Below, piece after piece: positions 13,623 to 19,923 of a stretch of 19,923 nucleotides of DNA. This DNA comes from Bacteroidia bacterium (GTDB lineage: Bacteria; Bacteroidota; Bacteroidia; Bacteroidales; Azobacteroidaceae), in assembly GCA_025996895.1 (NCBI GenBank), contig BNTW01000051.1, positions 1 to 19,923 on the forward strand, read 5' to 3'. Numbering within the stretch: the first letter of the stretch is position 1; each line of letters opens with the position of its first letter. Both the position numbers and the translations under genes were made by a program. Under the pieces are notes generated by a model. It had not been told where the DNA came from, ran no database searches, and worked only from the letters and a program-made list of their open reading frames with translations.

Positions 13623-14439
13623 TGATGAAATTATTATTCGGTTTGCGTTCGGAAACAATAAAAAACTGCTTGGAAAGACCGATATAAAACGAACTCGAAG
13701 ACAAATGCGTTTGCAATTGATTTTGACGGGTTTCATACAAATTATTCAGATAGGCCAAGCGAAGGGTAAAAGTTTTAAACGGCAGTTCGACAGATAAAAG
13801 ATTGCGCACCGTCCATTGATTATGAAACGAAGCGAAATACACCAAATCCGCATTATCGCCCAACCCGATTTCGTAATACGATTGACCGAAATGGGGCGAA
13901 AACAGCACGCCCATCGCTGGAACATTCACCTGATAACGCAAACGCACCGGTTGTTTTTTGATTTGAAACGAATAAACCGCCATGCCCGAAACATTCAGAT
14001 TGATGTAGGCTTTCACCGAAACCGGATTATTCACATTGCGCAAGCTATACACAAAACCGAGCAACCCACCGGCCTGCACACCCGCAAAAAATTGAAATTT
14101 CTGCACCGGCTTGAAACGGTAAAACAAGCCATAATCGTAATTCAACCATCCGGTATAATTTTCTGCCGTTTCTGCCGGATTTCGTGTGTCGGAAACTTCC
14201 AGCTGAAATAAATGTTGTGCAAAAACATTCCCTTTCAATATTTTTGTCTGGGACATTTCTTCGTAAATCAGCCCGAAGTTGTAGCCTTTGTATTCCAACG
14301 GCGAAAGATAACTGTCATACACCGACGACGAACCAATACCGGCCATCGTAGATTGGTAAATCAATCTATCGGTACACGGTGCACGGTGTACGGTGCATAA
14401 CAAGAAACACAAAAGCACAGCACACCGCACCTCGCGCAC
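13609..14439 (-). CDS. DUF3316 family protein
   Basis: Exported protein of unknown function, known in Bacteroidota as DUF3316. The mature part begins near STMAGIGSSSVYDSYLSPLEYKG. It continues through GWLNYDYGLFYRF, FFAGVQAGGLLGFVYSLRNVNNP, RYQVNVPAMGVLFSPHFGQSYYE and SFYIGLSKQFF. The alternating aromatic strands suggest an outer-membrane beta-barrel or similar sheet protein (inference). The start is uncertain. An in-frame ATG exists only at 14526, but it lies inside parC and before the parC terminator, so I place it at GTG 14439. That gives a signal-like MREVRCAVLLCFLLC (GTG read as Met) encoded between two heptamer arrays. It overlaps the S41 gene by 14 bases. Confidence 0.78.
   Translation of the reverse strand: MREVRCAVLLCFLLCTVHRAPCTDRLIYQSTMAGIGSSSVYDSYLSPLEYKGYNFGLIYEEMSQTKILKGNVFAQHLFQLEVSDTRNPAETAENYTGWLNYDYGLFYRFKPVQKFQFFAGVQAGGLLGFVYSLRNVNNPVSVKAYINLNVSGMAVYSFQIKKQPVRLRYQVNVPAMGVLFSPHFGQSYYEIGLGDNADLVYFASFHNQWTVRNLLSVELPFKTFTLRLAYLNNLYETRQNQLQTHLSSSSFYIGLSKQFFIVSERKPNNNFINVFD
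14371..14398. repeat. 7-bp tandem array, DUF3316 gene, proximal (4 units)
   Basis: Phased heptamers GGTACAC (14371), GGTGCAC (14378), GGTGTAC (14385) and GGTGCAT (14392). They are the same repeat family as the other two arrays and are read here in the opposite orientation on the plus strand. On the coding strand they specify the region just after the hydrophobic core of the DUF3316 signal sequence (CTVHRAPCT). Confidence 0.78.
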
Positions 14440-14468
14440 CGTGTACCCTGCACCATGTACCTTGCACC
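14420..14468. repeat. 7-bp tandem array, DUF3316 gene, distal (5 clean units plus decayed ones)
   Basis: From the right: TTGCACC (14462), ATGTACC (14455), CTGCACC (14448), GTGTACC (14441) and GCGCACC (14434), then degenerate units down to about 14420. It fills the space between the parC terminator and the hydrophobic core of the DUF3316 signal sequence and contains the proposed GTG start. It is inverted relative to the array at 14371, with 21 bases between them. Confidence 0.78.
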
Positions 14469-14472
14469 CTTT

Positions 14473-14497
14473 AAAAATTGGCTTCAGCCAATTTTTA
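14473..14497 (-). terminator. Rho-independent terminator of the topoisomerase gene
   Basis: AAAAATTGGCT (14473-14483) and AGCCAATTTTT (14486-14496) form a perfect 11-bp stem with a two-base centre and a T-run on the transcribed side. It overlaps the parC stop codon at 14495-14497. Its presence argues against translation of DUF3316 from the upstream ATG at 14526. Confidence 0.75.
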
Positions 14498-17155
14498 GAA
14501 CAGCCGTTGTTGTCCCGTAATTTCATCTAATAATTCGTCCATTGGTTTGTCGTCTTCTTCCGGCTCAATCTCGATGTCGGACTGCAAAACCTCTTCTTCT
14601 TCTGTTTTCAAAAAGCGCGCCGGCTCGATTTCCCGAATTTCTGCCGTTTCAAAAGTCGTTATCCGTTTACCTTTCGCTTTAAAACCTTTGACAGCGATAA
14701 AGTATTCTACCTCAATTACTAACGCTTCACGGAAAGCGTCGTTTCCACCGAACGTTACCTGAATACGCGGATAAACCGTATCCGTCAATAAAATTAACTG
14801 CGATGCCGGATTTTCGCCCAGAAAACTTTGCTTTTTGTTGCTCACTTCCAAGTTGAAACGCTTCAAATAGGGGAAATTCTGCTGTTCTGCGTCGAACAAA
14901 GCGGCCGACCAGACCTTATTCGGATCAAATTTTTCAATCAAGCGGATTTCACCCTGATAGTGGTTGCTCGAATCGAAATTGGTCGTGTAAAACTCGCCGT
15001 TCGACTGTATCACCAAAATCAAATCGTCGGCAAAAAACTCGCCGATATACTCCCCTCTTCCATCGTAATTTACACGCAACACATCTTTATCAAACCACAC
15101 TTGCCGTCCGCCCAGCGTCGATCCACCTTTGATTTTCAGCGAAATTTTATGCACATCGGCTTTCGTCAGGATATTTCCCATCGAATTGCGCCCCTTGATG
15201 ACAATTTCGCTGAAATTCTTGTCGAAAACCAGCAATTTTTGACGCGGTTTGGGCTTCAAAATCACTTTCACGGTTTCCGCTTCACCGTTCGGATTGGCGG
15301 AAAAATAAAGGATCCGGCTTCCGGCATTTCCTTGCGTCAAATCGTATTCTTTATCGCGCGTGATACCGGTCACCGCAAACCGCTTGATGTAGTTGGATCC
15401 GGCTTTTCCGTCGCGATAAATCACATTATAAATCGTCCGGTTGTCGTTGCGCTTGAAGACGTCCAAGTACAAAAGATTCTTTCCGACAAACATTTTCTCG
15501 CTGATTTTCACCACTTTATATTTACCGTCCTTGAAGAAAAGAATCACATCGTCAATGTCGGAACAGGGACAAATGTATTCGTCTTTTTTCAATCCATAGC
15601 CGATAAACCCTTCCTCGCGGTTGATATAGAGCTTTTCGTTGGCTTCCACCACTTTGGCCGCTTCAATCGTGTCGAAACTGCGGATTTCCGTCTTGCGCGG
15701 ATAATCTTTGCCGTATTTGTCTTTCAGGCGTTGAAACCAATTGATGGTAAAATCAACGATATGAGCCAGATTATATTCGATTTCCTTGATTTTTTCTTCA
15801 ATTTTAGCAATGGCTTCGTCTGCTTTTTTGATGTCAAACCGGGAAATTTTCCGTACCGGTTTTTCGCATAAATTCAAAATATCTTCGCGTGTGATTTCTC
15901 TTTTTAATAATTTTTGATACGGCTTTAAGGCGGTTTCTATGTTTTCAAGCTGGTTTTCCCACGTTTCCGTGTTTTTTTCCAACTCTTTGTATATCTGTTT
16001 TTCAAAAAAGATTTTTTCGAGCGACCAGCGATGCCATTCTTCATTCAGTTCATCCAGTTCTATTTCGAGTTCTTTTGTCAGAAAATGCACCGTATTGTCT
16101 GTAACCTGCTTCAGCACGTCGGAAACCGCCAGGAATTGCGGCTTATTGTTTTCGTCAATCACGCAACAGTTAGGCGAAATGCTTATCTCACAATCCGTAA
16201 AAGCATAAAGCGCGTCAATCGTCTTGTCGGACGAAACGCCGGGCGCGAGATGTACCACAATTTCGGCCGTTTTGGCAGTCATATCATCGACTTTGCGGAT
16301 TTTGATTTTGCCTTTGTCGTTGGCTTTCAGAATCGATTCCGTTAAGGTGGCTGTCGTCTTTCCGAAAGGTATCTCGGTGATAGTCAATGTCTTCGTATCG
16401 GTTTTAACAATCTTGGCACGCACTTTGACCGCACCGCCACGCTCACCGTCGTTGTAACGTGAAATATCTATCGAGCCGCCGGTTTGAAAATCGGGATACA
16501 GCGCAAATTTCTCGCCTTTCAAATACGCGATACTTGCATCCAACAACTCGTTGAAATTGTGCGAAAGTACCTTGGATTGCAGTCCAACGGCGATACCCTC
16601 CCCACCCTGCGCCAGCAAAAGCGGAAATTTGACCGGAAGCGTAACCGGCTCTTTGTTTCGTCCGTCGTACGACAATTTCCATTCGGTCGTTTTCGGATTA
16701 AACACCACATCGAGCGCGAATTTCGACAACCGCGCCTCAATGTAACGCGGAGCAGCCGCGCCGTCGCCGGTTAAAATATTTCCCCAATTCCCCTGACAGT
16801 CAATCAATAAGTCTTTTTGTCCCAACTGCACCAACGCACCACCAATCGACTGGTCGCCGTGCGGGTGAAACTGCATCGTTTCGCCGACAATGTTTGCCAC
16901 TTTGTTGTAGCGTCCGTCGTCTTTGCGTTTCATCGCATGGAGTATCCGCCGTTGCACCGGCTTCAGTCCGTCGCTGATATGCGGAACAGCGCGGTCGGTA
17001 ATCACATACGAAGCATAATCCATAAACCAATCTTTATACATACCCGACAAAACATGCCGGTGCGCGCCGTCAATTGTTTCGGGCACTTTATAATCCGAAT
17101 GGTCTTTGCCGGTACTTGCCTCTTCGATAATATCTTCCAAATCTTCAGGTGTCAT
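14495..17155 (-). CDS. parC: DNA topoisomerase IV subunit A-like (ParC/GyrA family)
   Basis: 886-residue breakage-reunion subunit of a type IIA topoisomerase, which decatenates and relaxes DNA together with a ParE-type ATPase. The N-terminal winged-helix domain has YVITDRAVPHISDGLKPVQR, GETMQFHPHGDQSIGG (about 91-106) and APRYIEAR with catalytic Tyr138. A tower and coiled-coil region (about 350-480) follows, then a beta-pinwheel-like C-terminus and an acidic tail. The GyrA-box QRRGGKG is not seen, which favours topoisomerase IV over gyrase. The residues at the two main quinolone-contact positions are Gln102 and Gly106 rather than Ser and an acid. parE is not in the window. A terminator overlaps the stop codon. 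Confidence 0.9.
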   Translation of the reverse strand: MTPEDLEDIIEEASTGKDHSDYKVPETIDGAHRHVLSGMYKDWFMDYASYVITDRAVPHISDGLKPVQRRILHAMKRKDDGRYNKVANIVGETMQFHPHGDQSIGGALVQLGQKDLLIDCQGNWGNILTGDGAAAPRYIEARLSKFALDVVFNPKTTEWKLSYDGRNKEPVTLPVKFPLLLAQGGEGIAVGLQSKVLSHNFNELLDASIAYLKGEKFALYPDFQTGGSIDISRYNDGERGGAVKVRAKIVKTDTKTLTITEIPFGKTTATLTESILKANDKGKIKIRKVDDMTAKTAEIVVHLAPGVSSDKTIDALYAFTDCEISISPNCCVIDENNKPQFLAVSDVLKQVTDNTVHFLTKELEIELDELNEEWHRWSLEKIFFEKQIYKELEKNTETWENQLENIETALKPYQKLLKREITREDILNLCEKPVRKISRFDIKKADEAIAKIEEKIKEIEYNLAHIVDFTINWFQRLKDKYGKDYPRKTEIRSFDTIEAAKVVEANEKLYINREEGFIGYGLKKDEYICPCSDIDDVILFFKDGKYKVVKISEKMFVGKNLLYLDVFKRNDNRTIYNVIYRDGKAGSNYIKRFAVTGITRDKEYDLTQGNAGSRILYFSANPNGEAETVKVILKPKPRQKLLVFDKNFSEIVIKGRNSMGNILTKADVHKISLKIKGGSTLGGRQVWFDKDVLRVNYDGRGEYIGEFFADDLILVIQSNGEFYTTNFDSSNHYQGEIRLIEKFDPNKVWSAALFDAEQQNFPYLKRFNLEVSNKKQSFLGENPASQLILLTDTVYPRIQVTFGGNDAFREALVIEVEYFIAVKGFKAKGKRITTFETAEIREIEPARFLKTEEEEVLQSDIEIEPEEDDKPMDELLDEITGQQRLF

Positions 17156-17174
17156 AATTTATTTTCAAGCCGTG

Positions 17175-17182
17175 CAAAGATA
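17175..17182 (-). promoter_or_regulatory. Probable -7 box of the topoisomerase gene
   Basis: On the minus strand TATCTTTG matches TAnnTTTG and lies about 20 bases before the start codon. No clear TTG is found at the expected -33 distance. Confidence 0.45.
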
Positions 17183-17214
17183 ATTCAAAAAAATTAATCT
17201 TGGACGCATTTTTT

Positions 17215-17245
17215 TTGTGAAACAAAAAAATTGTGTTTACCTTTG
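17215..17245 (+). promoter_or_regulatory. Promoter of the DUF5618 gene
   Basis: TTG (17215-17217), a 20-base spacer and TACCTTTG (17238-17245). It is divergent from the topoisomerase promoter and 31 bases before the start codon. Confidence 0.65.
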
Positions 17246-17276
17246 ACACATGAATTAATCAGAATAAGCTAAAATC

Positions 17277-17537
17277 ATGGTAATGTTAAAAAATCCAATC
17301 AAAGAAGCTGAAAGATACATGCAAAATGCACGTACTGTTCTTTCGGAAAAGGCCGAAAAAGAAGGCTATTATTATAAAGACAAAAAGTATGTCAAAGCAG
17401 CAGGAAATTACGCGTGGAATGGTGTACTTGTGGCATTAGGTTATGATGGAAATCCCGATTTTTTCATCGTACAGCAAAGTTTAAAACAAGGGCAAAAAAT
17501 CATTGACTGGGCTGCTAAAAATTATTCGAAAAATTAA
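17277..17537 (+). CDS. DUF5618 small protein, unknown function
   Basis: 86-residue soluble, mostly helical protein with LKNPIKEAERYMQNARTVLS, KEGYYYKDKKYVKAAGNYAW, then GVLVALGYDG and a lysine-rich end. It fits DUF5618, a family I know only from Bacteroidota. The arrangement of two helices with a Tyr/Lys-rich turn recalls HEPN-like helical bundles, but no RxxxxH nuclease motif is present, so no activity is claimed. It has its own promoter and a downstream terminator, and no toxin or antitoxin partner is adjacent. An ATG at 17283 is an alternative start. Confidence 0.75.
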   Translation: MVMLKNPIKEAERYMQNARTVLSEKAEKEGYYYKDKKYVKAAGNYAWNGVLVALGYDGNPDFFIVQQSLKQGQKIIDWAAKNYSKN

Positions 17538-17708
17538 ATCAGCGGTTTGGCACATTTTTTGCTGTATGCTTCTCCATAATAATTTGTGATGCGAACAATT
17601 CTTAAAAAAAGTGTGATTTATGCTGTAAAACATATAAAATTATTTTAAAAAATGCAAAATAATATGCTACACACACACATTACTCACCTGGCGGTTTAAC
17701 AAAAATTC
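17538..17708. other. AT-rich 3' region after the DUF5618 gene
   Basis: A stretch of 171 bases between the stop codon and the terminator with no open frame of note. If the DUF5618 message reaches the terminator it has a long 3' tail. I see no recognisable RNA gene or promoter here. Confidence 0.35.
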
Positions 17709-17740
17709 ACGCGTTATGGGCTCTGTAACGCGTCTTTTTT
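17709..17740 (+). terminator. Rho-independent terminator after the DUF5618 gene
   Basis: ACGCGTTA (17709-17716) pairs perfectly with TAACGCGT (17726-17733) across a 9-base loop, followed by C and six T. Confidence 0.75.
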
Positions 17741-17808
17741 CTCACGCGCGTAATATACAAAATTTATTTTTAATACGCAATATTTCCGGTCTCCGTCATA
17801 GTTCTGTC

Positions 17809-17914
17809 ATTGCGGGCTTGACCCGCAATCCCCTGTTTCCCCCCAGCCCCCTAAAGGGGGAGAAAAAGCCCTTGCAAAATTGTGCACTGCCACTCCCTCC
17901 CCTGAAGGGGAGGG
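17809..17914. repeat. Cluster of three palindromic intergenic repeats
   Basis: Three hairpins stand in a row: ATTGCGGG/CCCGCAAT (17809-17829), CCCCC-TAAA-GGGGG (17847-17860) and CCCTCCCC-TGAA-GGGGAGGG (17895-17914). Sequences of the first two kinds are familiar as dispersed intergenic palindromes in many Bacteroidota and other genomes. They mark this 235-base gap as a landing place for small repeats; no gene is present. Confidence 0.7.
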
Positions 17915-17925
17915 TTGGGGTGGGG
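17907..17925 (+). promoter_or_regulatory. G-quadruplex-type motif upstream of the large secreted protein gene
   Basis: GGGGAGGGTTGGGGTGGGG has four runs of three or four G with loops of 1, 2 and 1 bases, on the coding strand and 51 bases before the start codon. Such short loops predict a stable quadruplex in DNA or in the leader RNA. A regulatory role is inference. Confidence 0.5.
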
Positions 17926-17933
17926 TTTTCTTC

Positions 17934-17975
17934 AACTCATAACTTATAATTCATAACTCATATACTTATATACTT
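17934..17975. repeat. AT-rich 7-bp tandem array ending at the start codon (6 units)
   Basis: Phased heptamers AACTCAT (17934), AACTTAT (17941), AATTCAT (17948), AACTCAT (17955), ATACTTA (17962) and TATACTT (17969), then ATG at 17976. It occupies the whole ribosome-binding region. The first four units share one consensus (AAYTYAT); the last two are a related but shifted type. Confidence 0.75.
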
Positions 17976-19923
17976 ATGCGAACAATTAAACTTTTCTTTT
18001 TAAGCCTCTTTTTCTTATTGGGAATAACAAACGGAATAGCGCAAGTTACTTCGAGCCTTTCGACGTTAGGTACGGACTTCTATGTATCGTGGGGTATTAA
18101 TCAAAATTTTCTTTACAATAACTCAGCATTAAACTTACAACTGAAAATAACGGCATTAAAAAATACAAATGTTACGTTAACATTCACTGATAATGCAACG
18201 CTTAATACCGATGTATTTATACCTGAGGGAACGGTTTATACGCTTGCTCTATCAAACGACCAAAAGCAGGCTGTTTATCCCGCCAATGTAACGTCTCCTA
18301 CGGTAGCGACAAGCGTTAGCACCAAGTCTCTGCGTATAACATCCGACGAAGATATTTCGGTATATGCTTTAAATCTATACACAGCTACAACTGAAGCTAC
18401 TCTGGTATTGCCGGTATCTAATTTGGGAACAGATTATTATCACTTGTCCTATTTTCCCACTACAAATCAACCTAATGCAGTGGGAGATGGATATGTTATT
18501 ATAGCAACAGAAGACGATACAAATATTTACATGAATGGAGCTTGGCAAGCGACTTTGGCCACCGGAGAAGTCTATACTTATTATTTCCCGGCCAAAGCTA
18601 CCGATGGGACAAAAACACATATTACATCGGATAAATCCATTGCTTATTTTGTAACACCTGCATTGGTATATGTTCCGACCGGTCCAACAGTTGGGGCCGA
18701 TTGTCTGTATGAGCAATTAATGCCTACCGATAAATGGGGAACGAAATTTTTAGTTCCGAACACGGTACAAAAAGACGGATATATACGGATTCTGGCTTCA
18801 CAAAATGGAACGGTAATTACACAAACAGGGGCTACGGTACGGACAAGTGCGCAAGTGCCGGGAAGCACCGGTTCATTAAATTTAAATGCGGGTCAATTTG
18901 TAGAATTAAAACTCGGAACTACAGCCGGGTGTTATATTGAGTCTAATAAACCGGTCGAAGTGGGGGCCTATCTTATTACAGAACCCAGCGCTTCACAATT
19001 AGGCGACCCTGCTTTGGCATGGATACCTGCCATAGAGCAATCGTTAGAAACAATCATAATCTCGCCGTTTATACCCACTGTAACTTCAAATTTAGTGAAA
19101 CATTATGCTTTAGTCGTTACTCCAACGCTTACGAAAGACCAAACGACCGTGTCTATTGGAGGTGCACCTCCTGTGGCATTGGGAATAACTTGGGTAGATG
19201 ACCCTTCCGGATATTCGTTCGGCTCGTATCAATTAACATCAGACGCATCGTATTTATTTCACAATTTGAACAGATTTGTAGTCAATGGATATGGTATAGG
19301 AAGTATTGAATCGTATTACTATCTCGCTGGTGCAGCTTCGCGCGATTTGACTGCTTATTACACTGTCAACGATTATTTTTATACAGAAATTAATAACGGC
19401 CAGTTATGTAATCCATACTATTTTGAGGCATTTATTAATTATCCTACTCTTGGTCAGACGATTACCGGTGCGGATTCAATCAAGTGGGTGATAGACAGCG
19501 ACACGATACCCGAACTGACCAATTTGATGGACTGGGTTTGGGAAACCGATGTTCCTGCGCCGCACCAGCCTACGCTTGGTATGCATAATTTCACTATGGT
19601 TGTATGGGACGCAGCCGGAATTAAACACAATTATTCGACTTCATTTGAAGTTGTACAGACAATGTCGATTGTCTGGATGCCCGAATTGAATCCATCTACG
19701 AATGATGCAGACAAACAAAACTGGCATGACCCCGATAACTGGATGACTACCAATGGCACGCACGTCGTTCCTACTCGCTGCGCCGATGTCTATATCCCCG
19801 GCGATTGCGATTGGTATCCCAATCTGGCAGCACAAGCAGCCGAATGTAACAACATCTATTTCTTGCAAGGCGGAGAGCTGGGTCGTCCCGATTCGCTGGT
19901 CTTTTACAATCAAGCGCGTGTGC
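17976..19923 (+). CDS. Large secreted protein with IgGFc-binding-like N-terminal domain (3' truncated by window)
   Basis: The frame opens with MRTIKLFFLSLFFLLGITNG and stays open for 649 codons to the window end. A signal peptide ends at about residue 23 (IAQ). The following region has IgGFc-binding N-terminal domain features: LGTDFYVSWGIN, LRITSDEDISVYALN, VLPVSNLGTDYYHLSYFP, KWGTKFLVPNTVQKDGY and YIESNKPVEVGAYL. From about residue 460 come PKD-like strands (TMVVWDAAGIKHNYS). The last part (NWHDPDNWMTTNG, YIPGDCDWYPNL, CNNIYFLQGGELG) resembles repeats of large surface proteins exported by the type IX system; the sorting domain would lie beyond the window. A cell-surface adhesin or binding protein is likely. 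Ligand unknown. Its leader carries a G-rich motif and a heptamer array. Confidence 0.8.
   Translation, partial: MRTIKLFFLSLFFLLGITNGIAQVTSSLSTLGTDFYVSWGINQNFLYNNSALNLQLKITALKNTNVTLTFTDNATLNTDVFIPEGTVYTLALSNDQKQAVYPANVTSPTVATSVSTKSLRITSDEDISVYALNLYTATTEATLVLPVSNLGTDYYHLSYFPTTNQPNAVGDGYVIIATEDDTNIYMNGAWQATLATGEVYTYYFPAKATDGTKTHITSDKSIAYFVTPALVYVPTGPTVGADCLYEQLMPTDKWGTKFLVPNTVQKDGYIRILASQNGTVITQTGATVRTSAQVPGSTGSLNLNAGQFVELKLGTTAGCYIESNKPVEVGAYLITEPSASQLGDPALAWIPAIEQSLETIIISPFIPTVTSNLVKHYALVVTPTLTKDQTTVSIGGAPPVALGITWVDDPSGYSFGSYQLTSDASYLFHNLNRFVVNGYGIGSIESYYYLAGAASRDLTAYYTVNDYFYTEINNGQLCNPYYFEAFINYPTLGQTITGADSIKWVIDSDTIPELTNLMDWVWETDVPAPHQPTLGMHNFTMVVWDAAGIKHNYSTSFEVVQTMSIVWMPELNPSTNDADKQNWHDPDNWMTTNGTHVVPTRCADVYIPGDCDWYPNLAAQAAECNNIYFLQGGELGRPDSLVFYNQARV

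Noticed and set aside
13570..14468. Heptamer arrays as a CRISPR array
   Set aside because: The units are 7 bp without spacers, there are no 20-40 bp repeats, and no cas genes are in the window.
14828..15871. A 347-codon plus-strand frame under the topoisomerase gene
   Set aside because: It is antisense to the conserved parC coding sequence. Its composition is that of a shadow frame, with no recognisable domain or start signal.
17277..17537. DUF5618 gene as a toxin-antitoxin component
   Set aside because: It stands alone with its own promoter and terminator, has no partner gene and no nuclease or kinase motif.

Overview
The window looks like a chromosome segment of an anaerobic or microaerophilic member of the Bacteroidota, most likely order Bacteroidales. 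Three things point there. Most promoters that can be recognised have the phylum's own form, TTG, 18-20 bases, then TAnnTTTG. Ribosome binding sites are weak. The families are typical of the group: DUF4492-CydAB, a BlaI plus M56/TonB pair, DUF3316, DUF5618, zinc-free L31 and a very large secreted IgGFc-binding-like protein.

Layout. 1-165: the tail of a membrane protein and its terminator. 166-1662: class II fructose-bisphosphate aldolase (minus) and ribosomal protein L31 (plus). 1744-3632: a BlaI-type repressor and a membrane M56 metallopeptidase fused to a TonB C-terminal domain (minus), with a perfect dyad next to the promoter. 3642-6634: cytochrome bd oxidase operon DUF4492-cydA-cydB (plus). 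6645-8901: a GH29 alpha-L-fucosidase followed by a decayed CE1-type esterase, whose 3' end is replaced by what looks like the 3' end of a group II intron (minus). 8944-11310: nucleoside phosphorylase and mnmE, overlapping by one base (plus). The fucosidase and phosphorylase promoters are divergent and touch at TTGCAA.

11311-12534 is the scar of a lost integrated element beside tRNA-Leu(UAG). It holds a promoter with four iterated half-sites driving a 24-codon gene stub, an IS21 end, a 3' piece of istB fused to the N-terminal part of a tyrosine recombinase, and a 14-bp inverted repeat. 12594-17155 (minus) carries a divergent topoisomerase IV A subunit, its terminator, a DUF3316 protein and an S41 peptidase lipoprotein. 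17175-17740 carries a DUF5618 gene and a terminator. The last 2 kb hold a cluster of palindromic repeats, a G-quadruplex-type motif, a tandem heptamer array and the start of a large secreted protein that runs off the window.

The least ordinary features are the phased 7-bp tandem arrays. Two types occur. GTGCACC-type heptads (three arrays) are read as part of the export signals of two adjacent genes. AT-rich AAYTYAT-type heptads end exactly at the start codon of the large secreted protein. The other points worth following are the group II intron scar, the collapsed element at tRNA-Leu, and a ParC-like protein without the usual quinolone-contact residues. I found no complete new defence or mobile system in this window.
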